A model generated the notes under the pieces. That model made no database searches. It was not told where the DNA came from and saw only the letters and a program-made list of their open reading frames with translations. A DNA stretch of 64,000 nt, from positions 62,001 to 126,000 of the forward strand of contig JAWLAI010000009.1 of assembly GCA_041395565.1 (NCBI GenBank), given 5' to 3'. Every line of letters starts with the position of its first letter. Position 1 is the first letter of the stretch. Of the stretch, positions 43,602 to 53,176 are shown in pieces. A program made the position numbers and the translations under genes. Source of the DNA: Pseudomonadota bacterium. GTDB taxonomy: Bacteria; Pseudomonadota; Gammaproteobacteria; UBA9214.

Positions 43602-45481
43602 GACATCGACTTGCCCGGCGAATCCATTACACGATCAATGAATGTACGCTGCCAGAGCTCCAGCGAGACCAAACCCCATAACACATCGCTATGATCCGAT
43701 ACTCCATTCCTGTGCCGCTCCACCAGCTTGCGCACACGGGAAGCATCACAATAATTACGCGCAGCAAAGGTATCATCCGTGACCAGATCCAGATATCTGC
43801 CCAGACCGTCCTTGTCCCGAAACCATTTGCCAACCGGGACGCCAAATCCGACTTTTCGTCGATATATCATCTCGCGCGGGAATATTCGGGCTGCCAGCTT
43901 CTTGACCAGGATCTTGTTGTCGCGCCCGATCTTCATCTTGAATGCTTCAGGTATGCGCATGCTCCACTCAACGAGGCGATAGTCAAGGAATGGCACCCTT
44001 GCCTCGACTCCGCTCGCCATGGTTGTGCGATCCAGCCTGTCCAGCAAAGCCGGCAGATAGGTACCGCGGTCGAAGGACAGCACCTGCTCCAGACGACTCA
44101 GGCCCTTACTCCGGGTGACTCGGTAAAGCTCCCGCCGCGCTTCTGGGATGAAATCAGTGATTCCGGCGGAAGAGAGCTCACTCAGGGAACAGAAACGCGC
44201 GCCCTCCAGTATGCTTCGATCCAGATCACTGCTAACTTCGAAGAGCTTGACCAGCCGTCGCATGTGCAATAATTCCAGGAGACGGCCAAGACCGGAATGT
44301 AAGGGTCCCGGCAACACGGCCAGCCGGGCGGCCAGCATGGGAATCTGGTAACGCGGGTAACCGGCGAACAGCTCGTCCGCCCCTTCGCCGGTCAACACCA
44401 CTGTCACATACTGCTTGGCCAGTCTGCTCAATTGCAGTAATTGCACCGTATGGGCATGATTGATGGGCTGGTCGCAATACCACACGGTTTCTTCCAAGGC
44501 ATCGGCATACTCGCGACCGCTCATGACCAGGGTATGATGATGGGTACCAAGCCGGTCGGCGACCACCTGGGCATACTGACTCTCGTCGTGCTCGTCTTCC
44601 ATGAAACCGACAGAAAAAGTGTGCAGCTCGCCATCCATCTGCTGCCTCACCTTTGCAGTGATGAGACTGGAGTCAACGCCGCCGCTGTTGTAGGTTCCCA
44701 CAGGGACATCGGCAATGAGTCGATATCTTATGGCGCTCTCGATGAGCTGATGAAACTGTTCTTCATAGTTCAGCGTCTTGTCAGCCCAGGCGCTGCCGTC
44801 ATTTGCAACGTCATCCCAAAACTTGTCGATGCGTGGTGCCGCATCCCCAGGGCGGATACGCAACACATGTCCAGGCGGCAGGGCCCAAATGCCTCGGACA
44901 ATGGTCTCGCTACCAGATACCGTGCGGAATGCAAGGAACTCCGGTACGGCCTTCTCGTTTACAAGGCGCGGCAGACCGACAGCCAGCAGGACCTTGATTT
45001 CCGATGCAAAATAGAACCTGCCATCGTGCAGGGTGTAGTACAGAGGCTTGATGCCCAGGCGATCCCGGGCCAGATACAACTCCTGCAACCTTTCATCCCA
45101 GAGCGCGAAGGCGAACATGCCATTCAGCGAATTCAGCCAATCGTCTTCACCCGGCTCCGCCATCTGCAGCAAAACCTCGGTATCACAATTGGACCGGAAC
45201 GACATCCCACGGGACTGCAGTTTCGAACGCAGCTCACGATAATTGTAGACTTCTCCGTTGTAGACCAGAGCCCTGCCCCGCCCCTGATCGAGCCATGGCT
45301 GGTGACCGCCCTCGATATCCAGAATCGAGAGCCGCCTGTGCCCCAGACCGACCGGCCCCTGGATATACACACCTTTATCATCGGGTCCGCGATGGGCAAT
45401 ATAATCGACCATTCTAGCCAGCATCTCACTGTCAGCCGGCCTGGCACCATCGAGACTCAACATTCCTGCTATGCCGCACAT
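43598..45481 (-). CDS. Asparagine synthase (glutamine-hydrolysing) type amidotransferase, copy 2
   Basis: A 627-residue AsnB-type protein: MCGIAGMLS with Cys2, RGPDDKG, NGEVYNYRELRSKL in the glutaminase domain, and PP-loop NSGGVDSSLI plus LTGEGADELFAGYPRY in the synthetase domain. It is clearly diverged from copy 1 (34998-36818) and lies in a different operon, ahead of the frameshifted glycosyltransferase. A role in amidating uronic acids or aminating sugars in the polymer is inferred from context. It follows the PaaK-like gene by 80 bp on the same strand. Confidence 0.88.
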   Translation of the reverse strand: MCGIAGMLSLDGARPADSEMLARMVDYIAHRGPDDKGVYIQGPVGLGHRRLSILDIEGGHQPWLDQGRGRALVYNGEVYNYRELRSKLQSRGMSFRSNCDTEVLLQMAEPGEDDWLNSLNGMFAFALWDERLQELYLARDRLGIKPLYYTLHDGRFYFASEIKVLLAVGLPRLVNEKAVPEFLAFRTVSGSETIVRGIWALPPGHVLRIRPGDAAPRIDKFWDDVANDGSAWADKTLNYEEQFHQLIESAIRYRLIADVPVGTYNSGGVDSSLITAKVRQQMDGELHTFSVGFMEDEHDESQYAQVVADRLGTHHHTLVMSGREYADALEETVWYCDQPINHAHTVQLLQLSRLAKQYVTVVLTGEGADELFAGYPRYQIPMLAARLAVLPGPLHSGLGRLLELLHMRRLVKLFEVSSDLDRSILEGARFCSLSELSSAGITDFIPEARRELYRVTRSKGLSRLEQVLSFDRGTYLPALLDRLDRTTMASGVEARVPFLDYRLVEWSMRIPEAFKMKIGRDNKILVKKLAARIFPREMIYRRKVGFGVPVGKWFRDKDGLGRYLDLVTDDTFAARNYCDASRVRKLVERHRNGVSDHSDVLWGLVSLELWQRTFIDRVMDSPGKSMS

Positions 45482-45561
45482 AATGAGTTCTTCCGCTTAT
45501 CAGACATGATCTGATCGTGGTTAACTGGGCGTATGATCGTGAGCGGCGTGATGCAGACTGA

Positions 45562-46944
45562 TCAGCGGCCCATGCCAACGATCACGCGCATCTTTCCTGA
45601 CGCTGCCCGTTCGATCGCAGAAACCTGCTCGAAGAGAACATTAGCATCAGGGTCCACATTGGCCCGGATCTCCCTGGTGATTTCAGACTCCACGGCGGGT
45701 CCATAACCTTGCTCCGGGACAATGCGCACCAGGAAACGGTCCAGATCCTGCTGCACCACTTGGAACTGCTTGATTCCAGCTTGCCGGCGCTTGATGTTCT
45801 CGAATATGTATATCATGAACTCCCCATGGAATGACTGACCTCGGCGGGTTCGTACCATGTCGTAAGCACGGCCATACAATCCCTCCAGCACCGCAAGCGT
45901 CCGACCACAGGAACAGCTCCCGGCGCTGATCGATCCAAAATCACCGGTGCGGTAACGAATCAGCGGCATGGCGTAATTATTCAATTCGGTAACCACGATC
46001 TCCCCCATCTCTCCGGGACTGCAAACACGATCACCATCCAGGATTTCGACCAACATGTTCTCTTCTGAAATATGCATGCTGCCTGCCTCACATTCGTGGG
46101 CAATGGTACCCAGCTCGCCGCAGCCGTACTCGTTGAATACCGGCGCATGGAATGCCTGGGACAGCTTCTCCCGCACCGTTTGGGTGAGGACTTCACTGGT
46201 AGTAATCACGCAGGTCAGAGCCAGCCGCCAGCGCTCCGGAGACGACAGGACATAATCGGCAAACTCCGACAGCATTGACACATACCCATAGAACCAGGCT
46301 GGTCTGAATCTGTTCAACTCTCTCAGGTAGCGCGCCAGATCTGCCTCATCGAATGCGAAGGCCGAGCAACGGTATCTATGACAGACAAAATCTGTCAGGC
46401 GCGCCTGCAGCCGCGCGTCCTTGTGCAAGGGCACGCCCCAAAAACGGGCCTGGGGATCCCCGATATCGATGCCGGCCCACCCGTACCCACGCCAGGTTGC
46501 CGCGAGCTCCCAGAGCCAGGCAGAGCGGGTCTTGTATATGGTAACCGGCTGGCCAGTTGAGCCACCAGTGGTCTTGCTGATGAGTCGCCCCAATGGTTGG
46601 TTTGAACGGCATCTTTCGGCATCGCTTTGGATCTCCTGCTTTGTCAGCAGCGGGACGTATTTCAGGTCCGACAGATCTTCCACACGAGGTGCATGCTGCG
46701 CGTTCAGCTTCTCCCGGAAGAGCGGAACGTATTGATAGGCATGATGCAGCAGCGTTTGCAGGCGCGCCAGATTGTGCGTATTCATCAAATCACGTGGTTG
46801 CCTCTCTGTCGCCCGCAGCCTCCGGAGCGGCGCACGTATATCCCCAGCCTTGTAGGCAACTACAGGATAGTAGATGCCATATTTAAAAAACTGCTTGCTG
46901 AGGTGCATACCAATTTTCCTTCTGACTCCAATTGCTATTTTCAA
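45562..46944 (-). CDS. PaaK/CapK-like adenylate-forming enzyme, copy 1
   Basis: A 460-residue member of the phenylacetate-CoA ligase/CapK family. The AMP-binding signature is KTTGGSTGQPVTIY near residue 125; NEYGCGELGTIAHEC carries the adenine-binding region, and VTELNNYAMPLIRYRTGDFG the ribose-binding Asp (TGD). The C-terminal lid domain ends EQVSAIERAASGKMRVIVG with the catalytic-type Lys. Such proteins in capsule clusters are thought to activate a carboxylic acid for attachment to the polymer; the substrate is unknown. It begins the minus-strand run PaaK-AsnB-glycosyltransferase and lies beside a 1.37-kb gene-free region. Confidence 0.87.
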   Translation of the reverse strand: MKIAIGVRRKIGMHLSKQFFKYGIYYPVVAYKAGDIRAPLRRLRATERQPRDLMNTHNLARLQTLLHHAYQYVPLFREKLNAQHAPRVEDLSDLKYVPLLTKQEIQSDAERCRSNQPLGRLISKTTGGSTGQPVTIYKTRSAWLWELAATWRGYGWAGIDIGDPQARFWGVPLHKDARLQARLTDFVCHRYRCSAFAFDEADLARYLRELNRFRPAWFYGYVSMLSEFADYVLSSPERWRLALTCVITTSEVLTQTVREKLSQAFHAPVFNEYGCGELGTIAHECEAGSMHISEENMLVEILDGDRVCSPGEMGEIVVTELNNYAMPLIRYRTGDFGSISAGSCSCGRTLAVLEGLYGRAYDMVRTRRGQSFHGEFMIYIFENIKRRQAGIKQFQVVQQDLDRFLVRIVPEQGYGPAVESEITREIRANVDPDANVLFEQVSAIERAASGKMRVIVGMGR

Positions 46945-48316
46945 AGCGTAGAATTCTAATGAATTGCACTAGTCGATACCGATACGCTCTACACATCATT
47001 TTATGATACTAACGGGATCGTTGAATATTACATTCATGCAACGAAGATCAAAGACTATATTGGCTGCGCATACAATAGATAACATTTTTACATCCTTGAA
47101 CCACTCAACTCCATTTGTGCTCTGATTTAAGAATCATTCAGTCAGACCTAACGCCTCATATTTACAATAGTATGACTACTCGAGTTCGACAGCTAGTGAG
47201 CTGCATATGAGGTGTTCCCAGCAATCAGAGACATGCTGTATGTGGGCTTCCAAATACTGATGGACTTCATTTCCTGGAGCAGCTCGACAGATAATATTTA
47301 GCCTCCTGAGCGAGCCCAGGGAGATCCCAGACTGAAGCATAAGCGTTTCAGCTTAGTCCAAATAATTTCTATCCTGAAGACAGCCAGACCAGGAACTCAG
47401 CGCCTAACCTGGCACGCCAGCATGGCACGGCGGCAACATGATCTACACTGAAAATCGTATTTCGTCGGCATAATGGCGCCCATGGCCTAATCTTCGCGGA
47501 AATTAATGCATGAGAACGCGAACAATCCCCAGCCAGCCGGTTGACCGGATTCAGTCGTTCGCTTGGCTGTCATCCGCACAAGGAACGCTCTGACTTAACC
47601 CTGCGGAGGCGGTTACGACCACTGACGCACACTAGCAGCATGGTTGTCAGACGCCGCAAGATATGCTTCAGACCAAGGAACTTGTGCACAATCACAGTAG
47701 CGCACGCCATTTTACGTAGAAGATGGCTTACAGGTCCGCAATCAATACCGCAATAAACTTACGCGTCTACGCGTAACTATGGCTGCACCCATCAGGATGA
47801 ACGAGCATTCACCGATATGTTTTTCTCAGTTACTAATTAGCGAATAGTCGTCGCATTTGTGTGCGGCTGTAATCAATGACATGAATCGCTATCGTGCCAT
47901 ACTAGAAGTGACTTATTGATTTCCGATCATCTGCTAGCACGCAAAACCTTTTTTGCTCGCCGTACAACTATTGTGGCTAACAGCCCGGAACAGACCAGCA
48001 TGGAGCAGTTATATTCATCATGCCAGGCCACTTGAAGCTGATTTTCATTCAATCGGGTCAACCAATCCAAAATGTATTTTTTGAGAACATGAACTGCCAT
48101 CACGCTGCACACAGCTTGAAATATCACTGGCTTGCAAGCCGAGTGGTCGCCCGAACTACCAATGATACATGGTATACCCGCCACTACCATGTCGATCCAC
48201 ACCTTTCGCCAAGCATGAAACTGCTGACTGTGTTCGCACGGGAATCAGCCTGAAATTATCAATTCTTAACATGTCGCCAAGCTCAGTGACAGTGATACGT
48301 CAACTCATATACCAAT
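46945..48316. other. 1.37-kb region without a convincing gene
   Basis: No frame longer than about 91 codons is open, and none shows recognisable motifs or ribosome sites. Stop codons are dense on both strands and base composition is AT-rich. A minus-strand frame at 47927-48202 has a glycosyltransferase-like flavour (VVAGIPCIIGSSGD) that might be a remnant, but evidence is thin. It may be the scar of a degraded gene or an untranslated regulatory region for the flanking PaaK-like gene. Confidence 0.5.
47759..47776. repeat. Short perfect inverted repeat TTACGCGT-CT-ACGCGTAA
   Basis: Two 8-bp arms are perfectly complementary around a 2-base centre within the gene-free stretch. It could be an operator-like palindrome; no adjacent promoter or gene explains it. 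Confidence 0.5.
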
Positions 48317-49093
48317 CTATGCTGCATGTGAAAGAACTACTGAAATATTGTTTACGAATAACTCCTTCAGCAGCGGCACTCTTGAAAGCCAATTCATACC
48401 TTTTACGCATTCATATTTCTTGTATTGAGCGCGCAAACCACATAAGGAAATAATAGATTCGAATTTCGCTATCGTCATTTTGTTAAGCCCTGACTCAACA
48501 TCCTCATATCTAATCGCACCATCTTCTCGGAAACGACTCCGTACATTCATTACAGTTCTCTCAGAAAATAGGATATTTAACCATGGCACCTTACAAAAGA
48601 AATGCATATGACTTCCATAAGGCGAAAACCACGGCGGGCCAAATGTAAGAAGAACTATACCAGTACTATTCAGAAGGGCTCCCATTTCATTGAGAGCTTT
48701 TTCTGGATCACGAAAATGTTCAAAGCTATTTTGAGATATAACCACATCAAAGCCGCTTAACATTTCAGGCGAAACACACTCCGCAAACACTAAACTATCT
48801 GATGGTATGTTATGCGCCTTTGCATTTTCCACGGCTATCGCCAATGTTTTTTCATTTGAATCTACACCCATAACAGCGCAGCCATATCTTTTAACAAGCG
48901 CAATACTTTGATAACCAATCCCGCAACCGTAGTCTACGACGCGCTTTCCTGAAACGAGCGAACTAAAGCTTGGATATACGCGCGATAGCAAATCTAACGC
49001 ATTGTCAACTTTTAATTCAGAATCACCCTGATCGTAGTCAGCCTTACCCGGTGTTCTAGATAAAGACAGCAGGATCCACTCACCGATACTCAT
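48317..49093 (-). CDS. SAM-dependent methyltransferase (class I)
   Basis: A 258-residue Rossmann-fold methyltransferase. Motif I is VVDYGCGIGYQSIAL near residue 50, the acidic ribose ligand lies in VMGVDSNEK, and SQNSFEHFRDPEKALNEMG matches motif IV/post-motif. The C-terminal part (FGPPWFSPYGSHMHFFCKVPW) is like methyltransferases in surface-glycan clusters, so O-methylation of a sugar is likely. Codon use is strongly AT-rich compared with most of the window. The gene stands alone, with gaps of more than 400 bp on both sides. Confidence 0.85.
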   Translation of the reverse strand: MSIGEWILLSLSRTPGKADYDQGDSELKVDNALDLLSRVYPSFSSLVSGKRVVDYGCGIGYQSIALVKRYGCAVMGVDSNEKTLAIAVENAKAHNIPSDSLVFAECVSPEMLSGFDVVISQNSFEHFRDPEKALNEMGALLNSTGIVLLTFGPPWFSPYGSHMHFFCKVPWLNILFSERTVMNVRSRFREDGAIRYEDVESGLNKMTIAKFESIISLCGLRAQYKKYECVKGMNWLSRVPLLKELFVNNISVVLSHAA

Positions 49094-49538
49094 GATTTAA
49101 TTTCCATATTGACAATAAAAAACCGAAGTATTCCTAATACTACGTATCGGAATCTTCACAGCAATAGGTCATTACTATACATATAAAATATGATTGAATC
49201 ACTTTATGCAGATCCGCAATCCAAACAACTCATTCATACATCCAGAAGTTAATTAACCCACCACGCCGCGCGTACCGCATTCACTGATATAAACGTGGAT
49301 CACCAATTGTAAACTAGTCAGACTTTCAGGCTTTATGTGATAAGAATTTCTTTATGAGAATGATGTTCTCAGATCTCTGCAAATTACTCGACAAAGCCCC
49401 AGATATACTTATACCCAGCATGGGCAGGTGTCTACCACTAACGGTCATAATATTAGACTCCACTCTTGACACAATGCACTTCGTTCATTAACACCTATGT
49501 TATAGTATTTGCATGCTTGGATCCCAGCCAGTTGTGAT
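49094..49538. other. Divergent AT-rich intergenic region
   Basis: A 445-bp gap between the methyltransferase (minus) and a glycosyltransferase (plus). It contains TTGACA at 49466-49471 but only a weak -10 (TAACAC) at 17-bp spacing, so a sigma-70 promoter for the plus-strand gene is possible, not certain. No other feature seen. Confidence 0.35.
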
Positions 49539-50666
49539 ATGAAAGCTTCTTTACGGGTTACCGTTATATCTATCGGCGAGTTGTTTGGTGGCGTCGAGCG
49601 ACATCTGCTCGGACTCGCGGAGTATCTGTCTAGCCGAGTCGATCATCTACAGGTCATACTCTTCCATGATCGGACACTCGCCCGCGAGCTGCGTGATCGT
49701 GGCATAGAGCCCACCATTATTCACTTCCGCTTCCCATTTGATCCACGTCAAGTCTTCAGACTCAGAGCTGTCTTGACCGCGAGTCCAACGGACGTCATTC
49801 ATGTGCATGGCTACAAGGCCACGGTGCTTACCAGTCTCTGCGGGCATTCCTGTGGAATTGTAACGGTCAAGACCGAGCATGGCATGATAGAACCGCTCCA
49901 GGACCGAATGATCGATGCGTTGAAGGCGCGCCTGTATTCCGGCCTCGACTTATGGGCAACTCGCAGGTCATGCGCGACAGTATGCTACGTCACCAATGAT
50001 CTCCATAAGCATCTCATGAATCAACACGGTGGAATTCGGCAGCACGTCGTTTACAACGGCATCGAACCATTATCACCCGAACGATATACCCGCCCCACCG
50101 AGTTTGATACCGGTCACTATCACATAGTGATCGCTGGCCGTGTGGATGTAGTCAAGGGCATAGCGCATGCTGTCAAGGCCATAGCGCACCCCTCGACCCC
50201 GAAGGCTGTGCGGCTGAACATAATTGGCGATGGTCCACTGACTGATTACCTCAAAGCACTGTCGGACAAACTCGGTGTCGCCTCGCAAGTCCGGTTCCTG
50301 GGTTTCAAGTCGGATGTGTACCGGTATCTCGCCCATGCCGACACCCTGCTGCTGCCATCGCTCCATGAGGGCCTCCCTTATATATTACTCGAGGCAATGT
50401 CACTGGGCCTGCCGATCATTGCCTCTCGCGTGGGCGGCCTGGCGGAGATACTGGAACATGGCCGCACCGCACTGCTGGTTCCCCCCGAAAATCCCGACGC
50501 TATCGCAGATGCTATAGCGACGCTACATGCCAACCCCGAGGTTGCAAGGGCGCTGGGCAATGCTGCCGCGCTAGAGCAGCGCCAGCACTTCGACCTGGCC
50601 GCCATGGGCGCCAGGTACATGGAAATATACGCAGAAGCGGCAAGCGCTGCTGGTGCGCACGTTTGA
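49539..50666 (+). CDS. Family 4 glycosyltransferase
   Basis: A GT-B enzyme of about 375 residues; I use the ATG at 49539 rather than a TTG ten codons upstream. N-terminal acceptor motif: ISIGELFGGVERHLLGLAEY. The donor half has IVIAGRVDVVKGIAHAVKAI, NIIGDGPL, VRFLGFKSDVYRYLAHADTL and PSLHEGLPYILLEAMSLG followed by PIIASRVGGLAEIL, the EX7E-type retaining signature. Sugar specificity is not known. It is the only plus-strand gene between 38.2 and 57.6 kb. Confidence 0.9.
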   Translation: MKASLRVTVISIGELFGGVERHLLGLAEYLSSRVDHLQVILFHDRTLARELRDRGIEPTIIHFRFPFDPRQVFRLRAVLTASPTDVIHVHGYKATVLTSLCGHSCGIVTVKTEHGMIEPLQDRMIDALKARLYSGLDLWATRRSCATVCYVTNDLHKHLMNQHGGIRQHVVYNGIEPLSPERYTRPTEFDTGHYHIVIAGRVDVVKGIAHAVKAIAHPSTPKAVRLNIIGDGPLTDYLKALSDKLGVASQVRFLGFKSDVYRYLAHADTLLLPSLHEGLPYILLEAMSLGLPIIASRVGGLAEILEHGRTALLVPPENPDAIADAIATLHANPEVARALGNAAALEQRQHFDLAAMGARYMEIYAEAASAAGAHV

Positions 50667-50890
50667 AACGCGCAAACCCAAGACACCGGCCATTCATCCG
50701 CATGCAGCACATCCATGACATGCGTTTCGCACCCGGCGCCAAAGGTCTCCTGCGGTCACACGAATAATGATTAGCTGCCATAGCATTGGCCATGCAGCAG
50801 CCACAAATCTATTACTTACTCGATCCCAATATATTCGGAGCTTAATGAGTTCACACGGATACCGGCATACGGGTAATACCGAACAAATAC

Positions 50891-52069
50891 CTATATTCCT
50901 TCGAATGCCACAATAGGCGCCTCAATACGATCGAGAATTTTCTGATATGAAAATTCACGCGCATATGACATGCGCCGATCCCTCAAAACAGGATTTTCCT
51001 TGAGCGCAGAATGTATCGCATCTAGATAAGCATCATGGCTGTCTGCAATATATATCATTTCCTTTATCTGGAATAATTCGAACAGCGGCGGTGTAATTAT
51101 CGGCTTGCCCTGCGATAGATACTGTAACAACTTAAATGGCGTGCGCATCTGCGTCTTTGCCTCTTGTCCGATCTTCTCCATCCTGTGCAGGATCAACGCC
51201 ACGTCAAAGTAACGCACATAATTGGGCAAGTCGTTAAAATGTCGATATCCGAGCAACCGCACATTCGGGATAGACTGCAGTTTCCGCAACCCTTCGGCCG
51301 ACAGATTGCGACCAATCGGATTGTCTTTGTATGGCCCAATCATGACAATCGTCACATCAGGCACTTCTGTTGCGATGCGTTCAACCAGATCGATATCAAC
51401 ATAGGAATCATGGATTGATCCTGCATAACCCAGAATAGGTCCATGTATATCACGCAGCTCGTCGGGCCTTTCGTGATCAGTATCCGCAAGAATGGCCTGC
51501 GCTTCCACAACAGGGAACCCGTGGGGTATCACAGTAATCTTGTCATTCGGCACGAATTGAGCCAGACGCTGCTCATATGCATCAGAAATGGCATACACCA
51601 AATCCGATTGCAAACACGTCAATCTTTCATACTCCTCCTCACCTGGCTCCGGGAATGCCGGATCCACACAATAGTAGATGGAGGTCTTCGGATTGATGCT
51701 CTTAACAAGGAACGGATTGGTCCCAAAATTGATGAGAATCGGCTCGTGAAAACCGCACTTTTCAACAGCATCTGCGGACATTTTCGCGATTGCCTCATGC
51801 AGAGTCTTTCCGTTCCTTGCACTAAACGGCCAAAGTCTTGGCGTAAAGACGGTCAAGTTATCCTGAACCTTCCTATACCCATGCAGCATCCTCACGCCAT
51901 CAAGACGCCAGGAACCCTTGCCTCTGAGCAGACCAGCAACCCAAAGCGCCGGCTCTATAAACAGGACCCTGTTATTCTTGGATAGCTCACTTGATATCCA
52001 GTGTTTGCTCACCCACAAGCCACCCCAGTGCTGCGGTGAATTTATAATGATATCCCTGCCAGTTATCAT
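50891..52069 (-). CDS. Family 1-type glycosyltransferase
   Basis: A 392-residue GT-B protein. The N-terminus IIINSPQHWGGLWVSKHWIS and the YYCVDPAFPEPGEEEYERL segment resemble enzymes related to teichuronic acid/TuaH-like glycosyltransferases. The donor half contains ILGYAGSIHDSYVDIDLVER, VRLLGYRHFNDLPNYVRYFD and FKLLQYLSQGKPIITPPL. Moderate AT-rich codon use. It is followed downstream by about 220 bp of non-coding sequence convergent with the plus-strand glycosyltransferase. Confidence 0.82.
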   Translation of the reverse strand: MITGRDIIINSPQHWGGLWVSKHWISSELSKNNRVLFIEPALWVAGLLRGKGSWRLDGVRMLHGYRKVQDNLTVFTPRLWPFSARNGKTLHEAIAKMSADAVEKCGFHEPILINFGTNPFLVKSINPKTSIYYCVDPAFPEPGEEEYERLTCLQSDLVYAISDAYEQRLAQFVPNDKITVIPHGFPVVEAQAILADTDHERPDELRDIHGPILGYAGSIHDSYVDIDLVERIATEVPDVTIVMIGPYKDNPIGRNLSAEGLRKLQSIPNVRLLGYRHFNDLPNYVRYFDVALILHRMEKIGQEAKTQMRTPFKLLQYLSQGKPIITPPLFELFQIKEMIYIADSHDAYLDAIHSALKENPVLRDRRMSYAREFSYQKILDRIEAPIVAFEGI

Positions 52070-52275
52070 CTAGATTGCCTCGTTATAGTCCGTTGACTTG
52101 GCGCACATACATAAACAGAACACGGCTGCTGCCGCATGGGACATACACCTGGCTTAGATATTGCGCACTTACAGGTACAGCAATTTTTCATCCAATTGTC
52201 GCAATCATGATGAGCACTGATGATGTCCAGGCACAGCCGGAAATATTCGGAAATGCACCATCACCACATAACTAG

Positions 52276-53169
52276 CTACGACTTCCTGCCCAGGAGAATC
52301 TTGACGAGCCCCTTTATAGCTGGAACATTCAGTGGATCCAGTCTTATGGCATGCAGCATCTCACGGAACGCGGCAATACGCCCTTCCCCGCTGGACATAC
52401 GTGCGAAACCACGCGTGACATAAGTCGACGCTTTCGATTTGCGCAACGCGGATTTCCCAACCACATGGCCATGCTCATTCTCGAACTTGTCCAGCACCCG
52501 CAAAATGCAATCGGTCCGCTGCAGCATCTTGTGTGACATTTGCCCGCCCCATATCCGGTACTCGAGCATGGGTTCGTCCAGGCACATAAAATCGTAGGCT
52601 GTAGACAGCCTCAGCCACAGGTCGTAATCAATGGACATCGACAGAGATTCGTCGAAAACACCCAACTTATCCAATGCCTCGCGCCGAACCACCGCGCTGC
52701 CGAATTCGACGAAATTATCTATCAATAGCTGCTCGGTAATTCGGCCCTGGGGACGCTCGACCTGGCGCTTCCCGATCTCCCTGCCCTGCTCGTCGATGAA
52801 CACCTCGTCACTATGCACGACCCCCACACGCTCATTCACATCGAACAGCGGCATCTGCCTTTCGAGTTTGGTCGGCCGCCAGCGGTCATCCCCATCCAGA
52901 AATGCGATGAATTTACCGCCCGCTTCTGCAATGCCACGATTTTTTGCCCTGGTCTGTCCCTGGTTTTCCTGATAGATATAACGCACCCTCGGATCGCCAT
53001 CCCACTGCGCCACAACCTTTGAAGTGTCATCAGTCGAACCATCGTCGATGATGATGATCTCCAGTGGAGAATATGTTTGCGCACGCACTGACTCAACTGC
53101 GTCCGGCAGGTACAGGGCCATGTTGTGGGTTGCAATGACTACACTTACCAGACTGTTTTGATTATTCAT
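52276..53169 (-). CDS. Family 2 glycosyltransferase
   Basis: A 297-residue GT-A enzyme; the ATG at 53169 lies 7 bp after the PaaK-like stop and fits the family start. VSVVIATHNMALYLPDAVES, IIDDGSTDDTSKVV, the DxD-like FLDGDDRW and SIDYDLWLRLSTAYDF are present. It is similar in design to the enzyme at 38329-39288. It ends the minus-strand operon with the PaaK-like enzyme and the family 4 glycosyltransferase upstream. Confidence 0.9.
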   Translation of the reverse strand: MNNQNSLVSVVIATHNMALYLPDAVESVRAQTYSPLEIIIIDDGSTDDTSKVVAQWDGDPRVRYIYQENQGQTRAKNRGIAEAGGKFIAFLDGDDRWRPTKLERQMPLFDVNERVGVVHSDEVFIDEQGREIGKRQVERPQGRITEQLLIDNFVEFGSAVVRREALDKLGVFDESLSMSIDYDLWLRLSTAYDFMCLDEPMLEYRIWGGQMSHKMLQRTDCILRVLDKFENEHGHVVGKSALRKSKASTYVTRGFARMSSGEGRIAAFREMLHAIRLDPLNVPAIKGLVKILLGRKS

Positions 53170-53176
53170 CGCGTGA

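Noticed and set aside
47410..47429. Two exact TGGCACG strings resembling -24 boxes
   Set aside because: Neither has GC at the -12 position, and no gene starts downstream.
47927..48202. 91-codon minus-strand frame with VVAGIPCIIGSSGD
   Set aside because: Only a short glycosyltransferase-like phrase; the rest shows no family features and there is no ribosome site. Treated as a possible remnant only.
49466..49494. TTGACA with a possible -10 before the plus-strand glycosyltransferase
   Set aside because: The -35 is perfect, but the hexamer at 17-bp spacing (TAACAC) is weak; noted only in the intergenic entry.
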